DNA from: Chrysopilus asiliformis
Taxonomy: Eukaryota; Arthropoda; Insecta; Diptera; Rhagionidae
Direction of reading: 5' to 3'
Length of the DNA stretch: 64,000 nucleotides
Assembly (NCBI GenBank): GCA_964034945.1
Contig: OZ035961.1
Coordinates: 75,394,188 to 75,458,187 of the forward strand
The notes beneath the pieces are model-generated. The model was not told where the DNA came from and did no database searches. It saw only the letters and a list, made by a program, of their open reading frames with translations. Positions 11,716-23,348 of this stretch are shown piece by piece. The position numbers and the translations under genes were made by a program. The first letter of the stretch is position 1; each line of letters begins with the position of its first letter.

Positions 11716-14468
11716 ATGTCTGCAAAGCCACAATAGCTTTAATGAGGAAATTGGTAATTGGCGGGTCGTCTTTGGGTCAATATTCACTTCATGAAAATCC
11801 TGCAGTGATAGAGCGCTATTTGACGCTTGTTGGGTCGATACAGTGATTAGCTGTGGAACCTGAATGTCAGGTTTCATTGTTTCATCTCATCTCTGTTCGG
11901 TCGCTTAATTATTTAAGCATTCGAGGGAGAAAGAAAGTTTCGCTTGAAGATTTATGTGTTGATGCAATGTTGTCAGATCACACTTGCATAAAGCTTAAAA
12001 CAAATAATTTTGTTAATCAGGGCGTGTTTTTTTTGAAAAGTATTCCCCACTATGGATGCCTTTGCGCATCATATTCGCACAATGATGTGACAAAAATGGC
12101 TAATCGCCGCGATTTGCATCGTAACGAAACACAGCTGCTATTTAAGGAGAGCTGGTAAACCGATTTGCTTTAAATTTTCGGTTTATAATGGACTCATCAA
12201 AAAAAAAACAAAAAAAAATGTGGCTAAGGAAAGGGGGAAGACGATGAAAAACGAGTAATTGTGTGCTTTTCGGGGCGTTTTTGCATCCGTTTTTTAATTT
12301 TTTTTTTTTGAATATTTTGTAGATATTTATGCGTTTTTTCTTAAGCCCTTTCCTTTGATACTCAATATAATGTGTTATATTAGTCCTATTTGTATTTTCG
12401 ATGACCTCATTTAGCCTATGCTACTCGCAAGAATAATATGATTCGAATAACAGTTACGTCGTCCAAGTCGACTGCCCACTTATCGACTTACAGCGTTAAA
12501 AAAATGGGTACGCCTCCCGCCCGCCAGTCCTTAAGTATTCTGCAATAAGTAATCGAGTAAAAAATTACAATTAACCAAAGTTACCTGTAACAAATCATGC
12601 TGAGTTCCCTTATAGATAGATGGAAAAACTTGGCGTTCACCATAATAAAATATATAGTCAGATTGATTATAATTTATTTGCATATTTTACTATTAAGGGT
12701 CTGACAGAGAAAAAAATATGTGTGCAGATATGATTATAAAAAAAAAATTTAGTCTCCAAATGCAGTTAGTACAGAAGTAATTAACCAAAAGAAAAATGTT
12801 ATCATTACAGTTTTATGAAAAATATATGGAACCCAGTTAGACTCGCAACTTTCCTTGAAAAGCGTTGGAACATATCGATTACACTAAAAGGAGTTATAAC
12901 TTATTGCAACATTAGACTTCATTTGGGTTATTGAATTGACGCGCTTGGAACATAGCATTTTTACACCATAAATAAATATGCTTACCTCGCTGCAGTGTGA
13001 GCGCGTAATGGGTTATCAATTTAATATTTTCACCAAAATGTTATTTAAATTTCACTTAAATACCTGTTAATTTAGTAAACTTATCTGCTGACCATCTTTT
13101 TTTATGCCACTAATGATGTGGATCTCATTAAGACTTCGCAAGTAATGCCGGTAGCCAGTCGCATATTATGCTCGTAATTTTAGAGTGAAGAACCGCAACA
13201 GTGAAGAAAAGTGGCCCCCAGTTAGCAAGTAGTGAAGGCAATGGGGCACTTGATTTGTAAAAAAATAAAAAAATAGAATAAAATAAAAATAATATTAAAT
13301 TTTTCGTAGTACCTGAAAAATTGGAAGGTATAACCAATGGCCAGTAATAAGGAAGGAAAGAAGGTCCAAATAAATCACTTAAATTAAATTCAATTAAAAT
13401 GCACACCACTGAGTGTGGTGCACAGCAAGTAGCATGACGGTTGGCGCAGTTTTACCATAAAGCCCAGTAATCCCCATCGATCTCCTTTGCTAACTTACGC
13501 TGACTTCAGCCAGTCCAACATAGGCTCCAAAGATCTTCTCAATTGAATGGTCTCTCAATAGGTAACTCCATTATACGAGTATAGATGTTATAGGAATCTA
13601 TAGTCGGGCATCCGATCGCCGTGGATTCACCGGCTCCCCGGTTGGTTGGCAAAACACCCCAGTCGCCTTTTCAATGCGTTCTCAGCGGATTTGGATTTTA
13701 CTTTTGAGCTCAGTTTTGGATTTAGTGCTTCAAGTTGGATTCACAGCGTTAGTGGTTGAGTGCACCACGCCCATTACTTACAGTTAATTAAAAGTAATTT
13801 ACGAAATCGTTCAATCCGACGCGGTGTTTTGATGCTGCCTAGCCTGAGTTACGTTGAAGTATAGCGGTACAGAATTATATCAACATTTTAGATCTGCGAA
13901 TGGCCAAAATTGTTGATTCATTGCAAAATTAAAAGCCAGGTTTGGATAATTCAAGCTGAATCAATCGTCAACAACATCAGAAAAGGTGTCAAATCGTTAA
14001 TGCTTGAAGTAAATCTCACTGAGATATTCGCAGAAAGTGGACATGAAAATTTTTGCCAATATGACGGAATTTTTCAATTTTTTTTATCGATACAATAGCT
14101 GAAACTTTAAATGTTTCTATCCCAGTAAATGTTTTACGAAATAGGAAAAATCAAAAAATAAAATAAAATGGCGCGCATAACAAAATTGTACAGATCGAAA
14201 TTCTCAACAAAACCACCAAAATTGTTCGAAAGATCAAATTTTGGTAGTATAAATCTACATATATACTAACCTGCGAAACCGAAACCGCACTAACAGAAAA
14301 TCTGTAGAACGAGGGTCTACTGTACCAAGCAAAAAGGTTCGTTTGCGGCGCATCTTTTAAAGAGAAAATTTCTGCGGCATATTTTTTACTGGCATTTTTA
14401 CTCACAAAACAGATCTTGCTTCTTAACTACATTTCACGTTAGTTTTTGTTCTCCTAATAATTTGGTAA
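11716..14468. other. Gene-free AT-rich stretch
   Basis: Open frames near 11853-12158 (+) and 13128-13409 (-) do not resemble any protein family I know and lack splice or promoter context. The patch 13430-13760 is richer in GC without a coding signature. Nothing else is seen. Confidence 0.4.
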
Positions 14469-14469
14469 G

Positions 14470-14690
14470 CCCAGCGTAATCCAAGTGGCAAAATACTTGG
14501 CCCGTATTCCTGAGGTTGGTGGTTCAATACCCAACTATGGCACGCTATGATTCAAGTTCACTGAACTTCCTTTACGAAATGAATAGTGATAGTTCTCACT
14601 TGGTGCTAATGACATTATCGGTCTAAATTGCTATCACGGCCTCTGCTGTTGATGGGTTATAACGTAAAAAACTTTTACGTTATTATAACG
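14470..14690 (+). mobile_element. tRNA-derived SINE-like sequence
   Basis: A tRNA-like head spans about 14470-14545. It has a box-A-like AAGTGGC segment, then GGTTCAATACC at 14521-14531, close to the pol III box B consensus GGTTCGANTCC. GTTGG/CCAAC can pair around it. A non-tRNA body follows, and near 14655 a repeated TAACGTAAAAAACTTTTA. This is not a functional tRNA, because the acceptor and anticodon stems do not form cleanly. Spacing of the landmarks matches a second tRNA-like block at 35363-35431. Confidence 0.45.
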
Positions 14691-14699
14691 TAAAAAACT

Positions 14700-15180
14700 T
14701 TTAAAAATCGCCTTTGAATTGATGAATTTTTTTTCATAAATAAATTTTTAATGAATTTATAAAAGATTTATGAAACGCTCTCAAAAAATGTCAGTTTGTG
14801 ATCAACAAAAAATTTTCATCTGCAATATTTATTTTCGGACAAAATATGTAAAAAATAACATTTTTTATAATATCTCGAAAACCGTTAAAGTTACGTAAAA
14901 AGTATTAAAGGAAAAACCCCAGAAAATTTTATTTTATTTGAATTTAGTTATATTCATTTTTTGTCTAAAGGTCATAGCTACCGAGAATTTTTTTTTAAAT
15001 TTAAAAACTTAATTTTTTTAAATATGTCAGACCGAAAGACCAACAGGCCGACAGACACACGGACAGACGGACAGATGCACGGATATCCTCATAATTTTTC
15101 CTGAAACTGATTTCGTACAGAAAGTTTCTACCTGCACCGTTCTCGATTCTGTCTCATGAGGAAAGAGGAAAGTAATTAGC
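14700..15180 (-). mobile_element. HINE-C copy (DINE-1-like), minus orientation
   Basis: On the minus strand it starts at a TTACTTTCCTCTT head (about 15175). It passes a (GTCT/GTCC) tract at about 15025-15075 and continues with the body shared with 22900-25318 (for example the complement of 'ctgcaatatttatttt' and 'tctcgaaaaccgttaaag'). It serves as the uninterrupted reference for the two HINE-C copies that carry insertions. Confidence 0.55.
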
Positions 15181-15850
15181 AGAAGGAATACTTTTTCTTA
15201 AATTTTTCTTTTATTTTGTGGAATTTTTCCCAGTTCCAATAAAAAAGAGCATGTATTAAAAGTAATGCAGTATTTCCATAGATCTGATGAACGACATTTT
15301 TCGGGTCTTAACGTAGATTTTTCGGTTTCACGATTTTTGGGAATAAAAAATTTAGATTCTAGGGTAAATACATTCGATGTAATATTTTGGTGAATGGAGT
15401 AAAGCTGGCAAGATGTCCATTTTACCTTCGTGTACAAATATAGGGAAGATATACAAAACGCTGAAATAGTTTAAGGTTGTGGAAGAAATGAAACTGTACA
15501 TAGCGCCGAGGTTTTTTTTTGACTTTTATCAATATTTTATGTTATCCTATAATAATTATTAATGCCAAAATTTTTTTTTGTATACATATGTCTCAGTTTG
15601 CTAGACGGCTTTTTCATATGACTGAAAAAAAATATCGGTACATATGTATAGAATAAATTTTGCCACTGTCCGACAGTGAGAGGTTTCTAAAAGTACAAAT
15701 TATTAAAATTAGCCACTTTCAGTTTTCCGTAAAACAAATAATAACATTTCACGATATATATTGCTGACTACATTTAGATTGTTATTACTTATAAGTAAAT
15801 ATTTATGCACCTCAAATTATCCATTCTCAGTAATTTCTCAGTACACACTA
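15181..15850. other. Gene-free stretch
   Basis: No gene is seen. A small palindromic pair ACATATG...CATATGT lies at 15588-15645. Confidence 0.4.
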
Positions 15851-15854
15851 TTCA

Positions 15855-15981
15855 GTCCCGTTTGCACCAACAAAACTTAGCAACTTATGTACAACTTAAA
15901 AAAATTAAGTCGAAGAATTTCTACGGTTTAAGTAGGCTAACCACAACTTAATTTTTTAAGAATAATACGCGCAAACGGGCC
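15855..15981. mobile_element. Short MITE with TCA duplication
   Basis: The 127-bp element has ends GTCCCGTTTGC and (reverse complement) GGCCCGTTTGC, with TCA on both sides (15852-15854 and 15982-15984). The interior has a second inverted pair, ACTTAAAAAAATTAAGT-like. The 3-bp TSD suggests PIF/Harbinger, but the target is not the usual TWA, so the superfamily is tentative. Confidence 0.6.
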
Positions 15982-15984
15982 TCA

Positions 15985-16489
15985 GAAACTTAAACTCAGT
16001 GGACTTTTACACCGGCCTAGAATTTTAACAACATATAAACCTTACTGTAATTGATATTAACAATGTAAATGGACCAATAGAATTCAAAGGCTTTTAAAAG
16101 GACGATGGCGCTAAATGGGTTAATAGGCAAAATCTACAATGTTACTTCAGACATGAAAAAAAATGTTTTTTTCTTCCTTTGCTCCCTCCCCCTCCGATAT
16201 GCCCAAATATTTACCCAACTTTAGAAAGTAACTCTATAAAACGGGTTTTTGCATCATCGGTTCATCAGACGGAGAAAAGGGTTGGCCTATCTTGGTCTTA
16301 TGTAAGTGTACCAAATTTCAAATAAATCACATGTGCGGAAATGGGGCAAAATTACGTAATAAGATTTTTAACGACTAAATCTAAATAATAGCTTAAAAAC
16401 AGTTGAATTTGACTTTTCTGCGCTGCATTAACTCTTGACAAAAAATCGAATACATCACAGAAAAAAAACTTCTGAATTTTTTTTAGACG
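15985..16489. other. Gene-free stretch
   Basis: AT-rich sequence with no gene, repeat array or TIR pair that I can support. Confidence 0.4.
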
Positions 16490-16491
16490 TA

Positions 16492-17372
16492 CAGTGAATC
16501 CGCTTATAACGACACCGGTTATAACGACATATCGGATTTAACGACCCCTTTTTCTACGAAAACAGAAAAAAATATCGTTTATAACGACCGAAACTTAAGA
16601 TCTCATAGAAAAAAAATCAAAACCTGGTAGATTAAGTTTTTAACAAATGTTCTAAATTGGCCGCGATGTCAGATACCCTAGTTTTTGCCCAATTTGCAGC
16701 TCAGCGCGTTGCTAGCGCCACAACTCGCATGGATGGGCAAACTTGTTGCACTTCTAAACGTCATTTGCTTAAGTCATTAAATGAAAGTTGGAACTTTTCG
16801 GGAATTCCCCTAATCAGTTCTGTCAAAGTTTTGTGCATCTACGTTGTGTTAATTCAGTTTATTTCGTAGTTTATACTGTGAATTTCACAATGAATGCTAA
16901 AAGGCGACAATTTAATATCGAGGAAAAAGATGAAGAAGATGCTACTGGTAAATAATGTTTTATGCATCACAATACATAATTTTAAAATCGGGTGAAAATT
17001 TCAGAAAAAGGTTGTGTCATACCTTCAGTCAATGAAGCACTTCGGGGTATTACGACATTGAGTTCATTCCTATTATTCAATAATATTTTTGATGAGATTT
17101 CAAAAGAAGCTGTGCTAAGAATTGAAAAGAAAATTTAAAAGGAGTTCTTGCACCAAAAATCCAAAAAAAACAAAGATTACTCAATATCTGCAGAAAAATT
17201 AAATAAATTTAATTTTTTAATGTAAGGACGATTTGCAATAAAAATTTTGTATTTTAGAACTTCACACAAGTATTTTAAAACCTTTAAAACTATGAATCGG
17301 TTATAACGAACAACCGGATATAACGACCAGATTTGTTGGTCCCTTGGAGGTCGTTATAACCGGATTCCACTG
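16492..17372 (+). mobile_element. pogo/Tigger-like element, internally deleted
   Basis: The ends CAGTGAATCCGCTTATAACG and (reverse complement) CAGTGGAATCCGGTTATAAC are flanked by TA (16490-16491, 17373-17374). Extra copies of GTTATAACGAC occur just inside each end, probably transposase-binding repeats. At 881 bp it is far shorter than an autonomous pogo element (about 2 kb) and keeps only the first and last parts of the transposase gene. Confidence 0.85.
16890..17138 (+). pseudogene. Deleted pogo/Tigger transposase: two-exon mini-gene
   Basis: Exon 1 (16890-16947) begins MNAKRRQFNIEEK, like the first residues of CENP-B-type helix-turn-helix transposases, then jumps to an acidic DEEDAT stretch typical of the far C-terminus. 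A 57-nt intron follows (GTAAAT donor at 16948, TTTCAG acceptor ending 17004). Exon 2 reads on in frame through VIPSVNEALRGITTL to a stop at 17136-17138, resembling the C-terminal tail of Tigger/jerky-like transposases. Spliced, it encodes 63 residues without the DNA-binding core or DDE domain. The intact splice sites and frame are notable. The family call rests on motif memory and is moderately sure. Confidence 0.6.
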
Positions 17373-17374
17373 TA

Positions 17375-18419
17375 TTTGATTTGAAATGATTAATTAATAA
17401 ATGCAAAATTGTGAATTTGGTTTGCAAAATAATCAATTTTTGAACAAAAAAAAAATTAAATTTGTACCAACGTAAAAAGAAAACGTTTCGAAAAAAGGAA
17501 CAAATCTAAATTCCTTTACATAAAATCAATTTACAAATTTTCACACGTCGAATGTTAATGCGAATCGTTTCTCACACAATCCGTGAGATCTGTAAAATTG
17601 TAATATTTCTCAAATATGTAAACACCGGGATTGAACATTTGTCAACAATAAAAACAGAACTGCTTTTTGACATGTAATAATTTTCATAAACAAAAAGAAT
17701 TTGCCAAGAACTTCACATCCATAATACATTTATGCTAAAGTGCCGCAAAACAATAATACAAAACGTGCTTACCAAGGCGTATGCAATAAAATTTTTGCCA
17801 TTATTATTAAAAGTGCATGTTTCGGTCAGTTAGTGATCGCTTGCCCAAATAAGGGAAATTCGGTTTTCCCCATTCAATTAAGAACAACAACTCGCCATTA
17901 GAGAAGGTCCGAACTAGAGAAAAACCAACATTGAACCTAAATGTCGTGATACAAAGTGAAAAACGGACATAAGGAAAGCAATAAGGTCCCAATCCAGGGT
18001 ATAATCTGTGAGATACACAGCAAGACACATTCAAAACGAAGAGTTCAAACTGACAACAGGCCTTTCAGCCTTGCTGGCTGGCATTTCGATGCTTTCTATA
18101 CTGCCTATACCAATCCACCATCCATTTCAAAAGTCTGTACCTAGGTGATCGTTGCGGTCATATCGCTCCAAAAGAAGTGAAAAAGATTTATTAGATCTCA
18201 AAGATTTATTGGTTTTACGGATTCAGTTACATTCGAGATGATAAATTGCCAACCGATTTAAGCGATGCCTCTTCGCCAGATAGTCCAAGTAAGCCTATGG
18301 ACTGTACATCGTCATATACATATTTGTATGTGAATCTATCTTTTTATCGTAGCGATATCGGACGAAAGTGGTTTAAGTGTTTTGAATTCCCAGCTGTTGT
18401 GAAGTTTCCTGAAAATTGC
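17375..18419. other. Gene-free stretch
   Basis: No gene is supported. Short open frames at 17807-18144 overlap on both strands and look like chance. Confidence 0.4.
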
Positions 18420-18421
18420 TA

Positions 18422-18991
18422 CCCAAGTAACCAAAAATGGCCATATGCCGGTTGTACGACAGTCATACAACCTGGGTTGCAAAATATATCAAGTGTAAAC
18501 TTGTATGCCAGGAGTAAATCAGAAAACGCAATGATTTCCTTGTTCCAAAATTGAGTATTTATACTTCGGTACCACCGTTTGTAAGTAAATTATAAATGAG
18601 TGCGATAAAAAACAACAACAACTTTCCGACGGGTCACAAAATAACCGATGCGCAACGATTACAATGCAACTAATTTTCAGCAAGTGATTTTGTGTAATCG
18701 GTTACAAAGTAGCTGTTTTGCAAAGGTTTCATTGCGACCGGTCACAAAGTAACCGATTTGCAACGGATAATTTGTTACCGGTCACAATGTAACCAATTTG
18801 CAAACGGTTTCATTGTGACGAGTGACAAACTAACCGATTTGAAACTGTTTTTTGTGACCGGTTACAAAGTGACCAATTTGAAACCGATTTTATTGTACCG
18901 GTCACAAAGCAACCGTCGCATAAATGGATTTTCCACCGGCACATTGAGACCAGGGTTCAATTGTAACCTGAGTTGCAAATGGTTGCTTGGG
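18422..18991. mobile_element. MITE-like element containing a minisatellite
   Basis: The ends CCCAAGTAACCA and (reverse complement) CCCAAGCAACCA are flanked by TA (18420-18421, 18992-18993). The interior is dominated by a 40-bp tandem array whose units echo the end sequence (GTAACC / GGTTAC). The TA flank is short and could be chance, so the ends are less certain than for other elements here. Confidence 0.5.
18628..18920. repeat. Minisatellite, period about 40 bp, six to seven units
   Basis: Units start at about 18628 (longer, diverged), 18698, 18737, 18777, 18818, 18857 and 18897. The consensus begins ACCGGTCACAAAGTAACCGA. Each unit contains complementary GGTCAC and GTAACC pieces, so each can fold back on itself. 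Confidence 0.8.
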
Positions 18992-18993
18992 TA

Positions 18994-20980
18994 TAGTTAC
19001 CATTTTAGAAACCTTAGCATGTTGCTGATTCAACGCTCCCTTTACGCTGAAGGTATGCGAAATGAACAAATTATGATGTGTGTCGGTATTATGTGGGAAG
19101 TACCATCATGCTATATTCAAATTTAATATTAAAACCTATGATCCTTCATGCAGTAGCTGGTGATTAACTGAAAACTGCTAGCATCAAGATGCAATCGCGA
19201 TTTAAAGACCCCAAACGGTGAATACTTGCAATAGGATAAGCAGCAAAATAAGACTGGAACCCGAATCAAATCGATCCATTGATCATGATACTCAAATTGA
19301 TTTGTTGCGTTTGAGCGGTGAATCAGATCGTTCAACTATAGATTTAAATATGAATCGTTGTCCACTTAGCTATAGATCTTCAATATTCGTCCATTTGGTA
19401 TTTATCAGACGATACTCAATGGTAGCATTGAAACATACAACATAAACCATAGAGGTAGGTCGATTATTATTATTCGCTATCGGCCAACATTTGCGTATCC
19501 ATTGGCATTTTGCGTGTACATTTTATTTAGATTTATGCTTGAGACTGGGAACTCGATTATTTTAAATTCAGTTAACCGAAAATATATGCATCTATGCTTA
19601 TACAACATAAAAATTTATGCTTTTAGTTTTATTGTGTTGATACTATAGTTACGCGTAACTATGTTACATTTGCACTACGAATATCTATAGATATCTGCAT
19701 CCGATCTGTAACGACGTCGTATTTAGTCACTAACGCTGTTTACCTCTGAGTTTCTGGACCTTAGTGTCTTATGATTTATGATTCTTTGGCCATTCCTTAT
19801 ACTTGTTATGCCAATAGAATAGGTGATTTGTATATTTCATAGTGAACTTCTTGTTTATGCGGTGTTATTTTTTTAAAATTCTATTATTACCTGGATTATT
19901 TATTGTTGTTGCTGTTGTTTTTTATCGGTGGGCATTCGTTTGTATGTTTTGCTCTCGATTTGTTGTTAGTTGAGATCTTATGCTATTATTTTCTGACATG
20001 ACTTTGACACCTTGGATTTGTGGGCTACCCATATTGGGAAGAGATTGTGTTCTCGCGCGCGATATCGTTCATTTGCTCATTCACTCATTCAAACGATCAC
20101 CAAAGGCCGTATAACAATATCAAAAGACTTAATTGTGCCGTTCGCTATTCTTTGGAAATTACACTATACCAATAGATTGTCTGTTAGTCGTTTTAGTTTC
20201 AGTATCTTTAGTATCTTAATGGGAAAAACTTCAAAAGAGGTTTAAGTTCTTACAACGGCCTTGGATCTGATTGTAAGAATTAATGCCATTTTCCATTAAA
20301 AGTAATAGACGATTTTTTCACAGCATAACCGTAATATTAATAATGGTAACAGTGATAGAAAAAAATAACATGGTTCATTACAAAAAAGTTGTCATCGGAT
20401 TTGCTAAATTGCTTGCTTTATAAGAAATTTATTATTTAATGATTCGGTATGAGTTATGTTGATTAATGATGTATATAACTTCGAAAAGATAATCACAATT
20501 TGCATTTATTTTGAAATCATTTCAGCTAATATTCGTACGACGTAAAGTGATTTTTAAGCCTTTTGTGGATAAATTCGATGATTAGCAATGAACCTTGTAT
20601 CCTAAATTTGAGGCGAATTCATTTCAGTTTGATTTCGATGACAGTTATATAAGAATTGATTCCATAAATTGGTAATTAATTTTAGCTATTAGCTTAAGCT
20701 TACGATAATGGCAAAGAAAATATTTAGAAATAAAAAAAATACTGTCATAAAAAGTAAATTTAAATATATCATAAAATGAGTAATTAATCAGTTTTTTTTG
20801 TTATAAATACAATATTTTGTTTAATTCGAAAGTGTTATCGCTCTGTACAAAATGTATTGCAATTAGGCGAAAATATTGCGTTTGTCATATTCAGGCTATA
20901 TAAAAATACCTGTTTGACAGTAAACTTTTTGATTAGTTTAACCACAATTTATTATGCACTTTTTTAAAAACCAGAGTGAG
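18994..20980. other. Gene-free stretch
   Basis: No gene or clear repeat is seen. Open frames (for example 20012-20245) lack family resemblance. Confidence 0.4.
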
Positions 20981-20984
20981 TTTA

Positions 20985-21165
20985 TTTCTGAAAGCTGATT
21001 TACAATTCAGCAGCAATAGCAACAGCAACGTCACGGCGAAAGTGTTTTGATTGGTCGAGAATCGACTCTGTGACGTCAGATTTTCAGAGAGATATTTTGC
21101 TGCCGATTCATTTCTAATCCTAAATTTGAGCAGCAACGCTGAACAGCAACGTTGACAGCTGGTTT
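20985..21165 (+). repeat. Dispersed repeat E, copy 1
   Basis: The segment AAGCTGATTTACAATTCAGC plus CAGCAACGT-rich sequence recurs in reverse orientation at about 22665-22800. The copy also has an inner inverted relation (CAGCAACG on both sides). It is probably a worn transposon; ends and class are not resolved. Confidence 0.5.
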
Positions 21166-21369
21166 TTGTTGGTTATGTATACAAGTGATTGACAACAAAG
21201 TTTAATTTTGGAAAAGAATTTTGTGTTTAAAAGTAAATTTCAGAATATGGTTAAGATTGTTATTTATTTAGTAAAAATTTAATTTAGATAATCACGGAAG
21301 AAAGGTTAATTCAAGAATTCAGAAAAGTCAATTTTTATACCCGTATGGCGAAACCAAAGGGTATATTAA

Positions 21370-22020
21370 CCCTCTAGCCGGAATGCACGCCAAAAGGCGG
21401 GCTTCAGGGAATTCGCTTGTTTATAACGGGTAACAATTTTAATCGCCGGAAATCGCCGGAACGTGTTATGCCTGGAGCCCAATGAACGCAACGCGAACGC
21501 AGAAACTGTCACTTACAAGTTTGTTCCATAGAAATCATTTGAAGTGAGCACAGTGAACGCAGTGAACGCAACTACAACGCAAAAGTTTGCAAACTTCTAA
21601 CTTTGCCGCAGAATTCTGCGTTGACAGTTCATAAATTGAGGTTGGGGAAATGTCGTTCAAAGAAAAATTGATAGCCTTACTGCAATAACATACAAATAAC
21701 CAAGATAAAGACCAACAAAGCAAATTATCGCTTCAAAATTATCCATTTTTGTAATTTTGCCAATTTTATACCACTTTATATTATGTCACTTGAGTTGCCA
21801 TTGGGCTCTGCCGCTGAAATGTTGCGCTGCGTGACAGTTTCTGCGTTTTAGTTGCGTTCGCGTTGCGTTCATTGGGCTCCAGAGGTTACACTGACTTTTG
21901 TAAGTTATCGCTTTACATGCTGGAAAAAATTTAGCCCTGTACGTTGTCTTGGTTACGGTCTGTCGCAAGTTGAAAGTCATATTTTGGTGAATTTTCTTCG
22001 GAAATATTCCGGTTAGAGGG
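21370..22020. mobile_element. piggyBac-type MITE
   Basis: The ends CCCTCTAGCCGGAAT and (reverse complement) CCCTCTAACCGGAAT are flanked by TTAA (21366-21369, 22021-22024), as required for piggyBac elements, which also start with CCC. Inside lies a further long inverted repeat (21471-21882). The 651 bp has no transposase remnant. Confidence 0.85.
21471..21882. repeat. Long inverted repeat inside the piggyBac MITE
   Basis: The arms begin CTGGAGCCCAATGAACGCAA at both ends (reverse complement on the right) and run about 40-50 bp inward to GAAACTGTCAC. The right arm has a short insertion. No clean TSD flanks it. It is either an independent fold-back element nested in the MITE or the MITE's own internal palindrome. 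The centre has direct GTGAACGCA repeats. Confidence 0.7.
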
Positions 22021-22122
22021 TTAACTTTGCCTTACCGTTTGTAACGCCAAGATCCCGTCATCACACATAAAAATGAATTACACCAGTGTGTTTAGAATGA
22101 TAAAAATAATTAATTTCTGCAT

Positions 22123-22288
22123 GTCCGTCCGTCTGTCTGTCCGTCTGTCCGTCTGTCCGTCTGTCCGTCTGTCCGTCTGTCCGTCTGTCCGTCTGTCCGT
22201 CTGTCCGTCTGTCCGTCTGTCCGTCTGTCCGTCTGTCTGTCCGTCTGTCTGTCCGTCTGTCTGTCTGTCTGTCTGTCCGTCCGTCTGT
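22123..22288. repeat. (GTCCGTCT)n microsatellite in HINE-B copy 1
   Basis: A 166-bp run of GTCC/GTCT units. Frames translating it as VRLSVCPS or TDGQTDRR repeats are artefacts. Confidence 0.95.
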
Positions 22289-22664
22289 GGCGGGCGCACG
22301 GATTGAGCTAGAGACTTGAAATTTTGCGCAGATCCGTTTTTCGTAAAATGCGAGGCTAAGTTCGTTACTGGGCAAAAATGGACCATTAGGCGGGGTACCC
22401 CCCATACGAACGAAAAAGTTTTTTGTGAATATCTCAAAAACGGTGCATCTTATCAAAAAAGTCCAAGAACAAAAGTTATTTAGGATATGATTCTACATAA
22501 AACTCCCATACATCAAAATCCGATTGGAATAAATTTTAAAAGATCTTATTGGAAAGTTTGACTTCAAAGTGGAATTTTGGTACAACTGTTCGAATTTTGA
22601 CACGAATATCACCATACGGGTTTTCAATAATTGCCAGATTGGCAATTATAGCTTTTGTTATGTT

Positions 22665-22800
22665 TACTGTTGCTGTTTCATTGTAATTCATCCGACAGCA
22701 TTTCTCTTTTTGCCGTCGCTCTTTGCGTCGACGTTGCTGTTGGCGCACGTTGCTGTCAGCAGTTGCTGCTGCATTGTAAATCAGCTTTGAATCATTTCAC
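22665..22800 (-). repeat. Dispersed repeat E, copy 2
   Basis: The reverse complement matches 20985-21165 (shared AAGCTGATTTACAAT, GCAGCAA and CAGCAACGT pieces). It abuts the 3' end of HINE-B copy 1. Confidence 0.5.
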
Positions 22801-23348
22801 CAAAAATAGCCGAAACAAAATTTTTGAAACTGGTGATAATTATATTTTTTTTAAGTTTGCTCAGCCAATTGTGTAAAAAGTTGGTAAAAACGCCAAACAA
22901 TTTTAATGGTATGAATTTTTGAAAAAAAGTCGAGTTTAGAAACATCGAAAAAGTCGGGAAGAGCACAGCATTATGGGTTTTACGCCTAGTATAGTCAATT
23001 CAAGTAATTGTAGCGTCGAGCAAAACGCAAAAAATGTTCAATTTTGGGTCACAACTGATTCACACAACGGAAGGTCCTGTAAGGATACCGTGATTATCAT
23101 TTTCCTCAAATTTTCAATAAAAATAATAAAAAATATCACCACAAAATTTTCCTCTGCAATATTTAATTTCGGATAAAATATGTAAAAAATAATATATTTT
23201 GAAATATCTCGAGAACCGTTAAAGATACGTGAAAAGCATTAAAAAAAATGCAGGAAATTTCATTTTGTTTGAATTTGATTATATGCATTTTTTCTCAAAA
23301 GTGCATAGTTTCCAAGAAATGTTCAAAAAACTTAATTTTTTTTAAGTA

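Larger units (their letters stand above)
21332..22664 (+). mobile_element. HINE-B copy 1 (DINE-1-like), split by a piggyBac MITE
   Basis: The head at 21332-21369 is TTTTTATACCCGTATGGCG followed by a palindromic GGGTATATT. It is cut at TTAA by the insert 21370-22020 and resumes at 22021. It then has the GCCTTACCGTTTGTAACGCC body, a 166-bp (GTCCGTCT)n tract (22123-22288), the complement of the head (CACCATACGGGT, about 22611-22622), a stem-loop AATTGCCAGATTGGCAATT and a TTGTTATGTT tail. Inverted sub-terminal repeats, a microsatellite and a 3' stem-loop are the plan of Helentron-associated elements such as Drosophila DINE-1. It has no coding capacity. Confidence 0.8.

Noticed and set aside
12980..13010. 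Minus-strand donor-like CAGCGAG/GTAAGC considered as an exon end
   Set aside because: No acceptor or open frame of useful length was found upstream on the same strand.
18628..18920. Regularly spaced repeats considered as a CRISPR array
   Set aside because: The repeats are directly adjacent with no unique spacers and vary between units, so this is a minisatellite in a eukaryotic context.
22061..22456. 131-codon frame with TDGQTDRR repeats (and similar frames near 40.6, 41.1, 51.5 and 57.0 kb)
   Set aside because: It translates the (GTCCGTCT)n core of HINE-B. The frame exists in several phases and on both strands and reflects a microsatellite.
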